52,331 nt of DNA from Deltaproteobacteria bacterium (GTDB taxonomy: Bacteria; Myxococcota; Myxococcia; Myxococcales; SZAS-1). The stretch lies in the NCBI GenBank assembly GCA_018266075.1, contig JAFEBB010000053.1, forward strand, positions 1 through 52,331. The letters run 5' to 3'. The position numbers were made by a program, and so were the translations under genes. Every line of letters begins with the position of its first letter. Positions within the stretch are counted from its first letter, which is position 1. This document shows, piece after piece, positions 15,356-24,332 of the stretch. Below the pieces are notes generated by a model. It searched no databases. It worked only from the letters and a program-made list of their open reading frames with translations, and was not told the origin of the DNA.

Positions 15356-17656
15356 TCACCCCACGCGGACGAGCGTGATGCAGCGCGGGAGCTCGTACGG
15401 CCGCGATGTCTCCCAGGTGAAGCGCCTGCCGTCGCCCGCTTCGAAGCCCGAGCCGACGAGGACCTCGAGCGTCGGGCGGTTCTTGGCGGTCTTGAGGTAG
15501 CGCGCCTCCACGCGCGTCGCCCCCTGCCCGCTCGCCCACGCGACCGCGTGGTGCAAGAGCGCGAGCTCCACCTTGCGGCCCATCACCCGACAACTGAGCA
15601 CCAGATCGACGATGCGCGCGGTCTCGCCGACGACCTCCACGCTCACCAGTCCCGTGAGGCCCGCGTCGCCAAAGCGATCGGACACCGTCGCTGCCCAGAG
15701 CTTGCGATTCGGCTCCGACGCCCACGCCTCGAGCTCCGCGCTTCCCAGCCGGCGCGTGCTGAGGTTGAGCTGGTTGGTCTTGTTGAGCAACTGCACCACG
15801 CGCGACTGGTTCGCGGCGGAGAGCGGCTCCATGCGCACGCGAATCTCCAGGCCTTGCAACCACGCGTCGAGATCGCCGACCTCTTGCTTGAGCTCGGTTC
15901 GCGCGCGCTCGGCGGCGTAGAGCCGCGTGCGCTCCAGGTCCTCGCTGCTGATGTAGGGCGCGTCGAAGCAGCGCAGCGCGCGCATCGCCTCGGGATAGCG
16001 AAGCTTGTCGGTCGGCCAATCGGGCACGAGCACCTCGGGCAGCGCTTCACGCACGCGCGCGCGCTCGGTGGGGTTGTCGTCGATGAAGACCACCGACTGC
16101 AGCCCGAGGTTCAGCTCCTGGGCCAGCTCGGCCACGTTGCGCGCCTTGTCGCGCCAGTTGATTCGCCAGCCCACGAAGTCGGCCCTACGAAGCACCATCT
16201 CCGGGTGTTGCTCGATGGCCTCCATCGCGACGGCCTCGTCGTTCTTGCTGGCGATGGCGAGCACGACGCCGCGCCGCGTGAGGTCCTTGAGCTGTCGCTG
16301 AAAGTCGACGAGCGCTTCGCCTTCCGGATCGTGGCCGCCGAGGTGCAAGCCCTGCCAGCCGACCTCGCCGACGATGCCGCCCCAGAGCGTCTCGTCGAGA
16401 TCCACGACGACGAGCTTTCGGGCCTGGCCCGCGCACGCGCGCAGCGCGGCCTTGAGCTCGCGCGCGGCCTCCGCGAGCACCTCGCCCTGGTGGCGCACCT
16501 TGCCGAGGTACCAGCCCTTCGCGCTCGTGCCCGCGCGGCCGCCCGCGGCGACCCAGCGCTGCGCGTCGAGCACGAAGGTGTTGGGCGCGTTGCTGAGCCG
16601 CGCCATCAGTCGCGCGTTCATCACCGAGAGCGCCCAGCTCGCGCCGAGCGGCGGCCGCGAGTCGAGCAAGCCGAGGCCACGCTGATCTGGAGCGAGCGAC
16701 CAACTGGCCACGAACATGTGTCGGTACGCGCTCGCGCCCTGGAGCACGCGGTCGACGAACAGATCGACGTCCGCCTCGAGCGACTCGACCGTCGCGGGCT
16801 CGTGATGCAGCAGCTTCGCGAATGACTCCGAACAGAGCTCCGGCCGCGTCCAGATGAGCGCAAAGTCGCGCGCGCCATCTGGCGGACCTTGAACCAGCTG
16901 CTGCATCACCTGCGCATACGGCGTCTCCACGAGCTCGATCGCGGGCAACTCCGACGGGTCGCGCAGACGCGTGGCCAGATCGCCCAGCGTGAAATCCGCG
17001 AGCACCACGCCGCGCAGCTCGGGCTCGACGACCGTGAGCGTCCGCGTCGGAGGCGGAACGGGCCCTGCGGCCGCGCCGTCGACGCGTCGCAACACGCGCG
17101 CGGGCACGCCACCCGCCACGACGCCCGGCGGAATTTCGCCCGACACCACACTGCCCGCGGTGATCACCGAGCCCGCGCCGATCTTGGTTCCCGGCAGGAC
17201 GGTCACGCGGCCCGCGAGCCAGACGCCATCTCCAATCTCCACCGGCCTCGAATCACCGCCCTGTGGCAGCTCGAAGTCCGCCACCACGCAGTACGGCCCG
17301 AGGCTCACCCGATCGCCGAGGCGAAGCTGCGTTCGCGCGGCAAGCACCGTGCCGAAGTTGATGACCACCTGATCGCCGATCTCCAGCGTCGCGCCTTCCC
17401 CGCACCAGAGCTCAGCTGGACAGAACTCGGAGTTCATCAAGAAGTCAGCGCCGATGTGGAGCGTGCCGGCGTTCTCCACACGCGGGCGGCCCACGGTGCG
17501 CGCACGCGGGCCCACGCACGTCGCGCCGCGCAGGAAGAACGGCGCCAGCGCGCTCGAGGTCACGAAGCGTCCGCCCTTGCGGATCCGCTCGGTGAGATCC
17601 AACTCACGGTCGCGGTCGAGGCTGCGGCGGATGGTGGAGAGCAAGGTCACGGGCAT
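15356..17656 (-). CDS. Hexapeptide acyltransferase-FkbH (HAD-IIIC) fusion protein
   Basis: 766 residues in three parts. Residues about 55-205 are a left-handed beta-helix acyltransferase (LRLGDRVSLGPYCVVADFEL, VEIGDGVWLAGRVTVLPGTK, SGEIPPGVVAGGVPARVL). Residues about 210-560 are FkbH-like, with the HAD nucleophile motif VVVDLDETLWGGIVGE (near residue 419), AIASKNDEAVAMEA and VFIDDNPTERARVREALP. The last 150 residues are GNAT-like (LLNKTNQLNLSTRR, VSDRFGDAGLTGLVSVEV). FkbH enzymes of polyketide pathways dephosphorylate 1,3-bisphosphoglycerate and load glyceryl on an ACP. The ACP-containing partner is the next gene downstream. The ATG overlaps the divergent start at 17655, and no clear ribosome site is seen, so the start is uncertain. 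Confidence 0.9.
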   Translation of the reverse strand: MPVTLLSTIRRSLDRDRELDLTERIRKGGRFVTSSALAPFFLRGATCVGPRARTVGRPRVENAGTLHIGADFLMNSEFCPAELWCGEGATLEIGDQVVINFGTVLAARTQLRLGDRVSLGPYCVVADFELPQGGDSRPVEIGDGVWLAGRVTVLPGTKIGAGSVITAGSVVSGEIPPGVVAGGVPARVLRRVDGAAAGPVPPPTRTLTVVEPELRGVVLADFTLGDLATRLRDPSELPAIELVETPYAQVMQQLVQGPPDGARDFALIWTRPELCSESFAKLLHHEPATVESLEADVDLFVDRVLQGASAYRHMFVASWSLAPDQRGLGLLDSRPPLGASWALSVMNARLMARLSNAPNTFVLDAQRWVAAGGRAGTSAKGWYLGKVRHQGEVLAEAARELKAALRACAGQARKLVVVDLDETLWGGIVGEVGWQGLHLGGHDPEGEALVDFQRQLKDLTRRGVVLAIASKNDEAVAMEAIEQHPEMVLRRADFVGWRINWRDKARNVAELAQELNLGLQSVVFIDDNPTERARVREALPEVLVPDWPTDKLRYPEAMRALRCFDAPYISSEDLERTRLYAAERARTELKQEVGDLDAWLQGLEIRVRMEPLSAANQSRVVQLLNKTNQLNLSTRRLGSAELEAWASEPNRKLWAATVSDRFGDAGLTGLVSVEVVGETARIVDLVLSCRVMGRKVELALLHHAVAWASGQGATRVEARYLKTAKNRPTLEVLVGSGFEAGDGRRFTWETSRPYELPRCITLVRVG

Positions 17657-18497
17657 GCGCGGTCAGGTAAGCAGCGAGGCGCGCGCGGTCGACCCCCTGT
17701 CGAGGGGCTCGAACGCGCTCGCTGGCGAACGGAGTGCGCCCACGCGTTCAGCAGAGCGCGTGCGCATTGGTCAGATCTGGATCGACGCGGTCACGCGCGC
17801 GGGCGCGCTCGATCGAATCGAGTCGCTCATCGCCGCTGGCCAGGGCGGTCGGGTGTTCACGCCGAACGTCGATCACGTGGTCAACGTCGAGCGCGACCCC
17901 GACTTTCTCGGGGCGTATCGCGCCGCCGAGCTCGTGCTCTGCGATGGACAGCCGCTGCTCTGGGCCTCGCGAATCTTGCGCACGCCGCTCCCGGCGAAGG
18001 TCTCGGGATCCGATCTCGTGCAGCCGCTGCTGCGACGCGCGGGCGAGCGCGGCTGGCGCGTATTCCTCCTCGGAGGCGGGCCCGGTGTGGCGGCCGAGGT
18101 CGCGCGTCGCGCCAAGGCGAACCTGGGTGTGAACGTCGTCGGAACGGCTTCGCCTCGCATCGAGCGGAAGGCATCGCCGGTTGACCCGGAGTTGGTGGCG
18201 CAGATCGTCGACGCGCGGACCCAGCTGCTGCTCGTGGGGCTCGGCGCGCCCAAGCAGGAGCTGTGGATTCATCGAAGCGCGAGGGCGATCGCGCCTGCGG
18301 TGTCCGTGGGCGTGGGCGCGTCGCTCGACTTTCTTGCGGGCCACGTGCGCCGCGCGCCGCCGTGGATGTCGCGCGCGGGGCTGGAGTGGCTCTTCCGCTT
18401 GGCCCAGGAGCCGCGTCGGCTGTGGCGGCGCTACCTGGTTGACGACGTTCGCTTCGCGCCAATCTTGCTTCGCGCGCTGATCGAGGCCCAACCATGA
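17655..18497 (+). CDS. WecG/TagA/CpsF family glycosyltransferase
   Basis: 280 residues from this ATG, or 245 from an in-frame GTG at 17760 that fits the usual family length better. A GT26 enzyme that adds an N-acetylmannosamine-type sugar to a lipid-linked acceptor. Motifs seen are TPNVDHVVNVERDPDF, the GT26 hallmark LVLCDGQPLLWASRI, KVSGSDLVQPLL, VFLLGGGPGVAAEVA, and LVGLGAPKQELWIHR. The C-terminal basic and aromatic segment (RLAQEPRRLWRRYLVDD) is the usual membrane-contact tail. The ATG at 17655 overlaps the opposite-strand ATG of the FkbH gene. The gene is coupled by ATGA to the flippase gene. Confidence 0.93.
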   Translation: MRGQVSSEARAVDPLSRGSNALAGERSAPTRSAERVRIGQIWIDAVTRAGALDRIESLIAAGQGGRVFTPNVDHVVNVERDPDFLGAYRAAELVLCDGQPLLWASRILRTPLPAKVSGSDLVQPLLRRAGERGWRVFLLGGGPGVAAEVARRAKANLGVNVVGTASPRIERKASPVDPELVAQIVDARTQLLLVGLGAPKQELWIHRSARAIAPAVSVGVGASLDFLAGHVRRAPPWMSRAGLEWLFRLAQEPRRLWRRYLVDDVRFAPILLRALIEAQP

Positions 18498-20047
18498 GTC
18501 CCGCAGAAGGCTCGGTCGCCGAGCGCACGCCGGCCGAGGTCGCGCCGCCTCCAGCCGAGGATGCCGGCGCCGCCGACGTGCGCGTGGCCGTGCGCAGCGC
18601 GCTGGTGCTGAACGTGGCGCTGGTCGCGACGTGGGCCGTGGCTTCGCTCGCCCGCTTCTTCTTGAGCCGTCACCTCGGGCCGACGCTCTTCGGCGTGTAC
18701 CGCGCCGCCGACGCACAGACGACCCTCTGGTTCATGCTGCTCAGCTTCGGGCTGGAGACGTACATCCAGAAAGAGATCCCCGTCCGGCCGCAGCACGCCA
18801 CGGACTTCCTCGGCGGCGTGGTGGTGGTGCGCGCCCTGCTCACGGTGGCCGTGCTCGCCGGGCTCGGCGCCTTGCTCTGGCTCCGCGGCGTCTCTGGAGA
18901 GCGAAGCGCGCTGCTGCTCACGTTCTGCGCGGGCTACGCGTTCATGGCCATGAACCACTCGCTCGCGGCGCTCCTGCACGCGGCGCGCAGGGTGGGCGGC
19001 CTCGCGGTGATGAACGTGGCCACCAAGGCGATCTGGGGCGTGGGCATTCTGTTCGCGGTGCTCTCGCGACTGCCGCTCGCGGGGATCGCGGGCGCGATGG
19101 CGCTCTCGGAGATCGTGCGATGCGCGGTGCTCGCGCTGCTGGTGCGCAAGCACCTGGGGACGATGTGGCGCGTGGATCTGGCCGCCGTGCGACGCGTATT
19201 CGCCACGAGCCTGCCCTTCTATCTGAACGGCGTGGCGATCACGGTCTACGGAAACGTCGACACCATCGTGCTCTCGTGGCTCTCGAGCGACGCGGAGGTG
19301 GGCTACTACGGCGCCGCGCAGAACATCGCGGGGCTCTCGATGTTCATCTCGCCGCTCATCGGCTGGGTGCTCATGCCGCTGCTCTCGCGCGCGGGCGCCC
19401 GATCGCCGGACGAGATGTACGGCCTCTTCCGGCGCGCGCTGGAGCTGGTGGTCACGCTCATCGCGCCGGTCGTCGCGCTGGTGGCGCTGGGCGCTGAGCT
19501 CTGGGTGACGCGGCTCTCGGGCGGCGACTACGGCCCGGCGGCGGTGGCGCTGCGCATCCTCGCGCCGATGTTCGTGCTCACGTACCTGGCAACGATCTCG
19601 GCCACGACGCTGAATCTGCTCGACCGTTCATGGACCGTGACCCTGGTCTCGATGGGCTCGCTCGTCGCGTCGACCGTGCTCGACGTGCTGCTCGTGCCCC
19701 GCGCGTGGCGCGCATTCGGAGTTGGCGGTGCGGGTACGGCCGCAGCGCTGTCGCTGACCCTGACCGAGGCGGCGGTGACGGCCTCGTTCCTCTTCGTCCT
19801 CGGTCGACGCGCGTTCGATCGGCGGAACCTCGCGGCGGTGGGCAAGTCGGTCCTCATCTGCGCGGTGGTGGCCGGGTTGGATCACCTGCTGCGACCGATG
19901 GCGTGGGCGCGGCTCATGCTCGACGGGATCGCGTTCGTCGCGCTCGCGCTGCTCACGGGAACGGTGCGCGTGAACGAGGTGCGCGCGCTGGTGGGCGATC
20001 AGCTCCGCGCCAAGCTCACCCGGCGCGCGGCGCCCGCCGGTGGTTGA
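18494..20047 (+). CDS. wzx: Wzx-type oligosaccharide flippase
   Basis: A 517-residue polytopic membrane protein with a short charged N-terminal tail, then about 12-14 hydrophobic segments. It begins ALVATWAVASLARFFLSRHL and has the flippase features GPTLFGVYRAADA, YIQKEIPV, IVLSWLSSDAEVGYYGAAQN and AALSLTLTEA. The pattern matches the MATE/MOP-superfamily Wzx proteins that turn undecaprenyl-diphosphate repeat units over to the periplasmic face for Wzy. ATGA overlap links it to the WecG/TagA gene, and an 8-base overlap links it to the phosphopantetheinyl transferase gene downstream. Confidence 0.92.
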   Translation: MSPAEGSVAERTPAEVAPPPAEDAGAADVRVAVRSALVLNVALVATWAVASLARFFLSRHLGPTLFGVYRAADAQTTLWFMLLSFGLETYIQKEIPVRPQHATDFLGGVVVVRALLTVAVLAGLGALLWLRGVSGERSALLLTFCAGYAFMAMNHSLAALLHAARRVGGLAVMNVATKAIWGVGILFAVLSRLPLAGIAGAMALSEIVRCAVLALLVRKHLGTMWRVDLAAVRRVFATSLPFYLNGVAITVYGNVDTIVLSWLSSDAEVGYYGAAQNIAGLSMFISPLIGWVLMPLLSRAGARSPDEMYGLFRRALELVVTLIAPVVALVALGAELWVTRLSGGDYGPAAVALRILAPMFVLTYLATISATTLNLLDRSWTVTLVSMGSLVASTVLDVLLVPRAWRAFGVGGAGTAAALSLTLTEAAVTASFLFVLGRRAFDRRNLAAVGKSVLICAVVAGLDHLLRPMAWARLMLDGIAFVALALLTGTVRVNEVRALVGDQLRAKLTRRAAPAGG

Positions 20048-20726
20048 GCGCGTGGTCTCGGACGGTGAAGCGCAGGTCGCCTGCTTCGAGCTCGACCGCG
20101 GCGCGTGGCCGCACGCAGACGCGCTCCTCGACGATGCCGAGCTCGCCCGCGCAAGTCGCTTCAAGCACGAGCGCGACCGGCGCCGCTTCGTCCGCTCGCA
20201 CGCAGCGCTCCGTTCGACGTTGGCCTTGGCGCTCGGCATCGATCCGCGCGCGCTGGTGTTCACCGAGGGCGCACACGGTCGTCCAGAGCTCACGGATGGC
20301 GCGCTGCGCTTCAGCCTCTCGCATTCCGGAGGCATCGCGCTCGTCGCGCTCGCGCGGCGCGCGGTGGGCGTGGACGCCGAGGCCATCCGTGCTGGGCCGC
20401 ACCTGGAGGTGGCGCGCTTCTTCTCCGCGCGCGAACAGGCGGCGCTGGCCGCGGTGCCGAATGACGAGCGCTGCGCGGCGTTCTTTCGCGCGTGGGTTCG
20501 CAAGGAGGCCTATCTCAAGGCGCGCGGCACCGGGCTGCAGGCGCCGCTGCACGCCTTCGACGTGAGCCTGGAGCCCGGTTCGCCAGCGCAGCTCCTCGGC
20601 ACGCGGCCCGATTCGCGAGAGGCCGACCGCTGGACGCTCGCCGACGTCGCTGTACCAAACGGTTACATTGCCGCGCTCGCGCACGAGGGCCCGCTTCGAA
20701 ACGTGGTGGTGCGCGTCTGCAGGTGA
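20040..20726 (+). CDS. Sfp-type 4'-phosphopantetheinyl transferase
   Basis: 228 residues, GTG start inside the end of the flippase gene. It transfers phosphopantetheine from coenzyme A to the Ser of carrier proteins. The family signatures are present: FSLSHSGGIALVAL, then VGVDAEAI with the Mg-binding acidic residues, and FFRAWVRKEAYLKARGTGL with the WxxKEAxxK core. Its presence in this locus makes sense if it activates the acyl carrier domain at 14597 and the NRPS at the left edge. Its stop codon touches the stop codon of the convergent protease gene with no spacer. Confidence 0.94.
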   Translation: MVERVVSDGEAQVACFELDRGAWPHADALLDDAELARASRFKHERDRRRFVRSHAALRSTLALALGIDPRALVFTEGAHGRPELTDGALRFSLSHSGGIALVALARRAVGVDAEAIRAGPHLEVARFFSAREQAALAAVPNDERCAAFFRAWVRKEAYLKARGTGLQAPLHAFDVSLEPGSPAQLLGTRPDSREADRWTLADVAVPNGYIAALAHEGPLRNVVVRVCR

Positions 20727-23297
20727 CTACTGTTCCTGGTGGCGCCGTCCCCAGCGGAGCAACGCGAGGGCGAAGAGGCCGGTGACGCTCCACAGATCGC
20801 TCGGGCCCTGCGACGCGCACGAGCAGCCGCCGCCCGCTGCGGTGGACTTCTTGCCGCCGCTGGTGCCCGTCGAGGCGCTCCCGTGGGTGCCTGTCGACGA
20901 GCCCGTGGAGGCGCCGTGCGTGCTCCCCGAGCCGGTGCTGCCCTCGGTGGTGCTGCCGGCGCCGGTGGAGCCGCTGGCCGTCGAGCCCGAGGCCCCGGCG
21001 GCGGACGTGGACGCGGTGGCGCTGGTGCCGGTGGTCGAACCGGCGGTGCCGGTCGAGGCCGTGGCGGTCGACGCGCCCGTGGTCGACGCCGCGACGCCGG
21101 TGGATCCCGCCGTCGCGGTCGCTGACGCGGAGGTGGTGCCGGTGGTCGAGCCCGCGGTGCTGGTGGCGCTGGTGCCCGTCGTCGAGGTCGCGCCCACGGT
21201 GCCCGTCGACGACGAGCCGCTGTCGCTGCTCGCCGCCACCGTGCCCGTCGAGCCCGAGCCGCTGGTGCTGGTCGCGACCGTGCCGACGGTCCCGGTCGAG
21301 CCCGAGCCGCTGCTGCTGCTGGTGCTGGTGGCAAAGGTTCCTGTCGAGCCCGAGCCGCTGGTGCTGGTCGCGACCGTGCCGAAGCTGCCCGTGGTGCTCG
21401 TGGCCGTCGACCCCGCGGAGGTCCCCGTCGTCGACACGGCGGAGGTGCCGGTGGTGCTGCTCGCGGTCGACGTCGCGGACGTGCCCGTGGTGCTGCTCGC
21501 GACGGTGCCGGTTCCGGTCGTCCCCGTGGTGCTCGACGCCGAGGTCCCCGTCGTCGACGTGCCCGTGGTTCCCGTGGTGCCGCTCGAGCAAACGGGCCAA
21601 TTGGCGATGAGCTGGTCCACGTCGATCGAGCCCCAGCCGGTGGCGAGGTCATAGCCCGCGCCGGCGCCGAAGCCCGGCAGGCCGTCGAGCGCGTTGCTGC
21701 CCGTGTTGATGTCGTGGAACACCAGCGCGCCGCCGCCCTGCTGCGTCTGGCCGAGCGCGTACAGCGTGGGGTGGATGTCGCCGAGCTTGCAGCCCACCTG
21801 GCCGGAGACCAGCGCGAAGACGCCCGCCGCGAGCGGCGCGGCCACGCTGGTGCCGCCGAAGACGTCGAGGTTGCCCGCGCCGTTGGTCGCGCCGTTGCAG
21901 CCGGGATCGGTGCCCTGCCCCGAGCCGCAGTCGTAGACGGCCACGCCCGGGTGGGTCACCGCGGCCATGAGCGCGAGGTCGGGCACGTCGCGCGCACCGT
22001 CGGTGCTCTTGGGGCCGATGCCCACCTGCCAGCTCGGCTTGGCGAAGTAGCGGCTCTGTCCGCCGCCACCGCCGCCGAGGGTGTTGCCCTCGTTCCAGGT
22101 GGTCTCGGGCTGGACGCCGGTGAGCGCGTTGCTGGTGTCGAACCAGGTCGCCTGCGCGGACGAGAACTGCGAGCCGCCCATGGCGACGACCTCCGGCAGC
22201 GACGCGGGGAAGTCGACGGTGGGGTTTCCGCCGTCGTAGCCGTCGTGCTTGTTGCTGTTGTTGTCGGCGCAGTCGTCGGAGCCCGAGTCACCCGAGGCCG
22301 CGAACCACGCCTGACCTTCCGCGAGGCCCTGCTGGATGGCCTGCTGCATGGAGGCCATCTCGCCCGGGTAGTAGAAGTTCTCCTCGTACTCGCAGAGCCC
22401 GAGGGAGATGCTCACCACGGTGGCCGTGGAGAGGGTGTTGGCGATGTACTGAACGCCGGTGGTGAAGACCTCGCTCGCGGGCGGCAGCACGAGATCGATG
22501 TCGGCGGCGTTCGCGGCGCCCACGCTCTGCATCTCCACGTCGAGCTGGTACTCCTCGTTCGCGCCCGGCGTGTCGAAGTCGTTGTTCGCGTTCGGCAGGA
22601 CGATCGGGTTGTAGGGCGCGGTCGCGTGCGAGATGTTGGTGAAGTACGTCTGGATCGCGGTGACCGAGGGCGGCACGAACGGCGCCCGCGCGCGGTTGCC
22701 CGTGCCCTCCTGCGTGCCCAGCACCACCGTGGTCAATCCCGACGCAGCCTGGCCCGTGGCGATGAGCCCCGCGAGGTCGTACTGCAAGCGGAGATCGTCG
22801 GCGCCGAGCGCGTCGCCCTGTGAGGTCGAGATGCGGTGCTTGAGGTGGATGCGCGTGTCGAGGCCGGAGATGTAGAGCAGGTGCCCGGCAAGCTCGGCTG
22901 GAATCCTCAGATCCCCCTCGTACGCGCGCGCGGGACGGCCGTTCGACTCGACCTCTTCGAGCTGCACGCCAAGCAGGTTGCGGACGCCGGCCACGGTGCC
23001 GGTCGCATCGAGGAAGAGCCGGTTGGGCGCCACCGTCACCTCGAAGCCCTGGGCCCGAAGCCGCTTCACCATCGCGTCGGTGCTCGCCGCGTCGACGCCG
23101 AAGCGCTCGCCAAACTCTGCGGGCGTGAGGTAGCGGCGGTACCACGGCGACGACGGATCCTGCTGGGCGTCGAGCAGCGCCCGCAGGCCCTCGGGGTTCG
23201 TGTTGCCGAGCACGATGCCGAGGTGCGCGGGCTCCGAGTCGGCGAGGGGTGGGCCCAGCGCCCCCAGGGCGATGGCGGCGACGAGTGGAGCGAGCAT
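20727..23297 (-). CDS. Secreted S53 (sedolisin/kumamolisin-like) serine-carboxyl protease with Ser/Thr/Gly tail and MYXO-CTERM-like end
   Basis: 856 residues from the ATG at 23297, which has GAGGAAG just upstream; longer in-frame starts are unlikely because this Met opens a signal peptide (MLAPLVAAIALGALGPPLA). A pro-kumamolisin domain comes next (SSPWYRRYLTPAEFGERFGV). The S53 catalytic domain shows the Glu/Asp pair in NEEYQLDVEM, the oxyanion Asp in ASGDSGSDDC, and the nucleophile in FGGTSVAAPLAAG. About 240 residues of Ser/Thr/Gly repeats follow (bases about 20880-21590). The end is GGGCSCASQ, a hydrophobic stretch, then RWGRRHQEQ, the layout of MYXO-CTERM sorting tails. It acts outside or on the cell at acid or neutral pH. 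Maturation and anchoring are inferred. Confidence 0.93.
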   Translation of the reverse strand: MLAPLVAAIALGALGPPLADSEPAHLGIVLGNTNPEGLRALLDAQQDPSSPWYRRYLTPAEFGERFGVDAASTDAMVKRLRAQGFEVTVAPNRLFLDATGTVAGVRNLLGVQLEEVESNGRPARAYEGDLRIPAELAGHLLYISGLDTRIHLKHRISTSQGDALGADDLRLQYDLAGLIATGQAASGLTTVVLGTQEGTGNRARAPFVPPSVTAIQTYFTNISHATAPYNPIVLPNANNDFDTPGANEEYQLDVEMQSVGAANAADIDLVLPPASEVFTTGVQYIANTLSTATVVSISLGLCEYEENFYYPGEMASMQQAIQQGLAEGQAWFAASGDSGSDDCADNNSNKHDGYDGGNPTVDFPASLPEVVAMGGSQFSSAQATWFDTSNALTGVQPETTWNEGNTLGGGGGGQSRYFAKPSWQVGIGPKSTDGARDVPDLALMAAVTHPGVAVYDCGSGQGTDPGCNGATNGAGNLDVFGGTSVAAPLAAGVFALVSGQVGCKLGDIHPTLYALGQTQQGGGALVFHDINTGSNALDGLPGFGAGAGYDLATGWGSIDVDQLIANWPVCSSGTTGTTGTSTTGTSASSTTGTTGTGTVASSTTGTSATSTASSTTGTSAVSTTGTSAGSTATSTTGSFGTVATSTSGSGSTGTFATSTSSSSGSGSTGTVGTVATSTSGSGSTGTVAASSDSGSSSTGTVGATSTTGTSATSTAGSTTGTTSASATATAGSTGVAASTTGASTATASTGTAGSTTGTSATASTSAAGASGSTASGSTGAGSTTEGSTGSGSTHGASTGSSTGTHGSASTGTSGGKKSTAAGGGCSCASQGPSDLWSVTGLFALALLRWGRRHQEQ
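20880..21590 (-). repeat. Ser/Thr/Gly-rich low-complexity coding repeats
   Basis: On the minus strand this stretch repeats short units such as STTGTS and GSGSTGT about 40 times, inside the protease gene and in frame throughout. At DNA level the units are imperfect 9- to 36-base repeats built from a few codons. The encoded segment is a flexible linker between catalytic domain and C-terminal anchor, similar to linkers of other myxobacterial surface proteins. Confidence 0.85.
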
Positions 23298-23495
23298 GGG
23301 CTTCCTCGGAGCTGGCGCACCCGCCGGCGCAGGCGCGAGCCCCGAGTCTACACATGGGCGAGCGAGCGCCGTGCGCTGCCACGCGCCGCGCGCCACACCC
23401 ACATCCAAGAACCCTTCAGGCAGCCGGCCCGGCGCGAGCCGCAGCGACGGCACATCTTCGATCTGCCCGGAGGACGCGGGCAGCAGGGACGGAGA
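23298..23495. other. Divergent intergenic region
   Basis: This 198-base gap separates the protease gene from the rightward acyltransferase-cdsA pair, so it must serve promoters in both directions. I see the ribosome sites at both ends but no convincing promoter, terminator or small gene. Confidence 0.4.
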
Positions 23496-24326
23496 ATGAA
23501 GCTCACCGGCTGGCGGCGCATCGCCGGGGCCATGTGGCGCGCCCCCGACGATCCGCAGATCTTCGGCACGCTCGAGGTCGACGCCACCGCGCTGCTCGCG
23601 CACCTGGCCCACGCGCGCGAGGCCGGGCTGCACCTCACGCCCACCCACCTGCTCGGCCGCGCGCTCGCCTACGCGCTGCACGCGGTTCCAGACCTGAACG
23701 TGCGAATCGTGGGGAGCCGGCTCTATTCACGCCCGAGCGTCGACATCTTCTTCATCACCGCCGTGGGCCAGGGCGATCTCTCCGGCGTGAAGGTGGTGGA
23801 CGCCGATCAGAAGTCGGCGCCGGAGATCGCGCGGGAGCTGGGAGAGAAGGCGAGCGCGCTCCGGCGCGGCAAGGACCCGGGCTTCGCGCGCACCAAGCGG
23901 CTCATGGAGCGGCTGCCCCACTTCATGCTGCGGCCGCTGGTCCGGCTCTTCGCGTGGCTCGCAGGCACCCACGCGCTGAAGCTTCCGGCGCTGGGGCTGG
24001 AGGCGAGCCCCTTTGGCAGCGCCATGGTGAGCAGCGTGGGGATGCTCGGGCTGCCCACCGGCTTCTCGCCGCTGGCGTGGATGTACAAGGTCCCCATCCT
24101 CGTGCTCGGCGGGCAGATCGCCGACAAGCCCGTGGCGATCGAAGGCCATGTGGAGGTGCGCAAGGTGATGCCGGTGACGGCCACCATCGACCACCGCTAC
24201 GCCGACGGCTGGCACATCGCCGCGCTGCTCGCGCCGTTCCGCGAGTACCTGGCCGATCCCGCGCGCTTCGAGCCCGCCCTGCCCGCACCGCTGCACGTGG
24301 ACGGCGAGCAGCTTCCCACCCACTGA
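23496..24326 (+). CDS. Stand-alone 2-oxoacid dehydrogenase E2-type acyltransferase domain protein
   Basis: 276 residues with only the catalytic chloramphenicol-acetyltransferase-like fold of dihydrolipoamide acyltransferases. The active-site motif DHRxxDG reads DHRYADG, near residue 230. It has no lipoyl domain and no E1/E3-binding domain, and the local genes do not encode a dehydrogenase complex. The start is chosen at 23496 behind GGGACGGAG. Such stand-alone proteins have unknown acyl acceptors. The gene is followed after 6 bases by cdsA, so a link with membrane lipid is possible but not shown. Confidence 0.85.
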   Translation: MKLTGWRRIAGAMWRAPDDPQIFGTLEVDATALLAHLAHAREAGLHLTPTHLLGRALAYALHAVPDLNVRIVGSRLYSRPSVDIFFITAVGQGDLSGVKVVDADQKSAPEIARELGEKASALRRGKDPGFARTKRLMERLPHFMLRPLVRLFAWLAGTHALKLPALGLEASPFGSAMVSSVGMLGLPTGFSPLAWMYKVPILVLGGQIADKPVAIEGHVEVRKVMPVTATIDHRYADGWHIAALLAPFREYLADPARFEPALPAPLHVDGEQLPTH

Positions 24327-24332
24327 GGACCC

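Noticed and set aside
20880-21590. Repeat block as a possible CRISPR array or tandem satellite
   Set aside because: No regular repeat-spacer spacing; units are in frame and code for a Ser/Thr/Gly linker.
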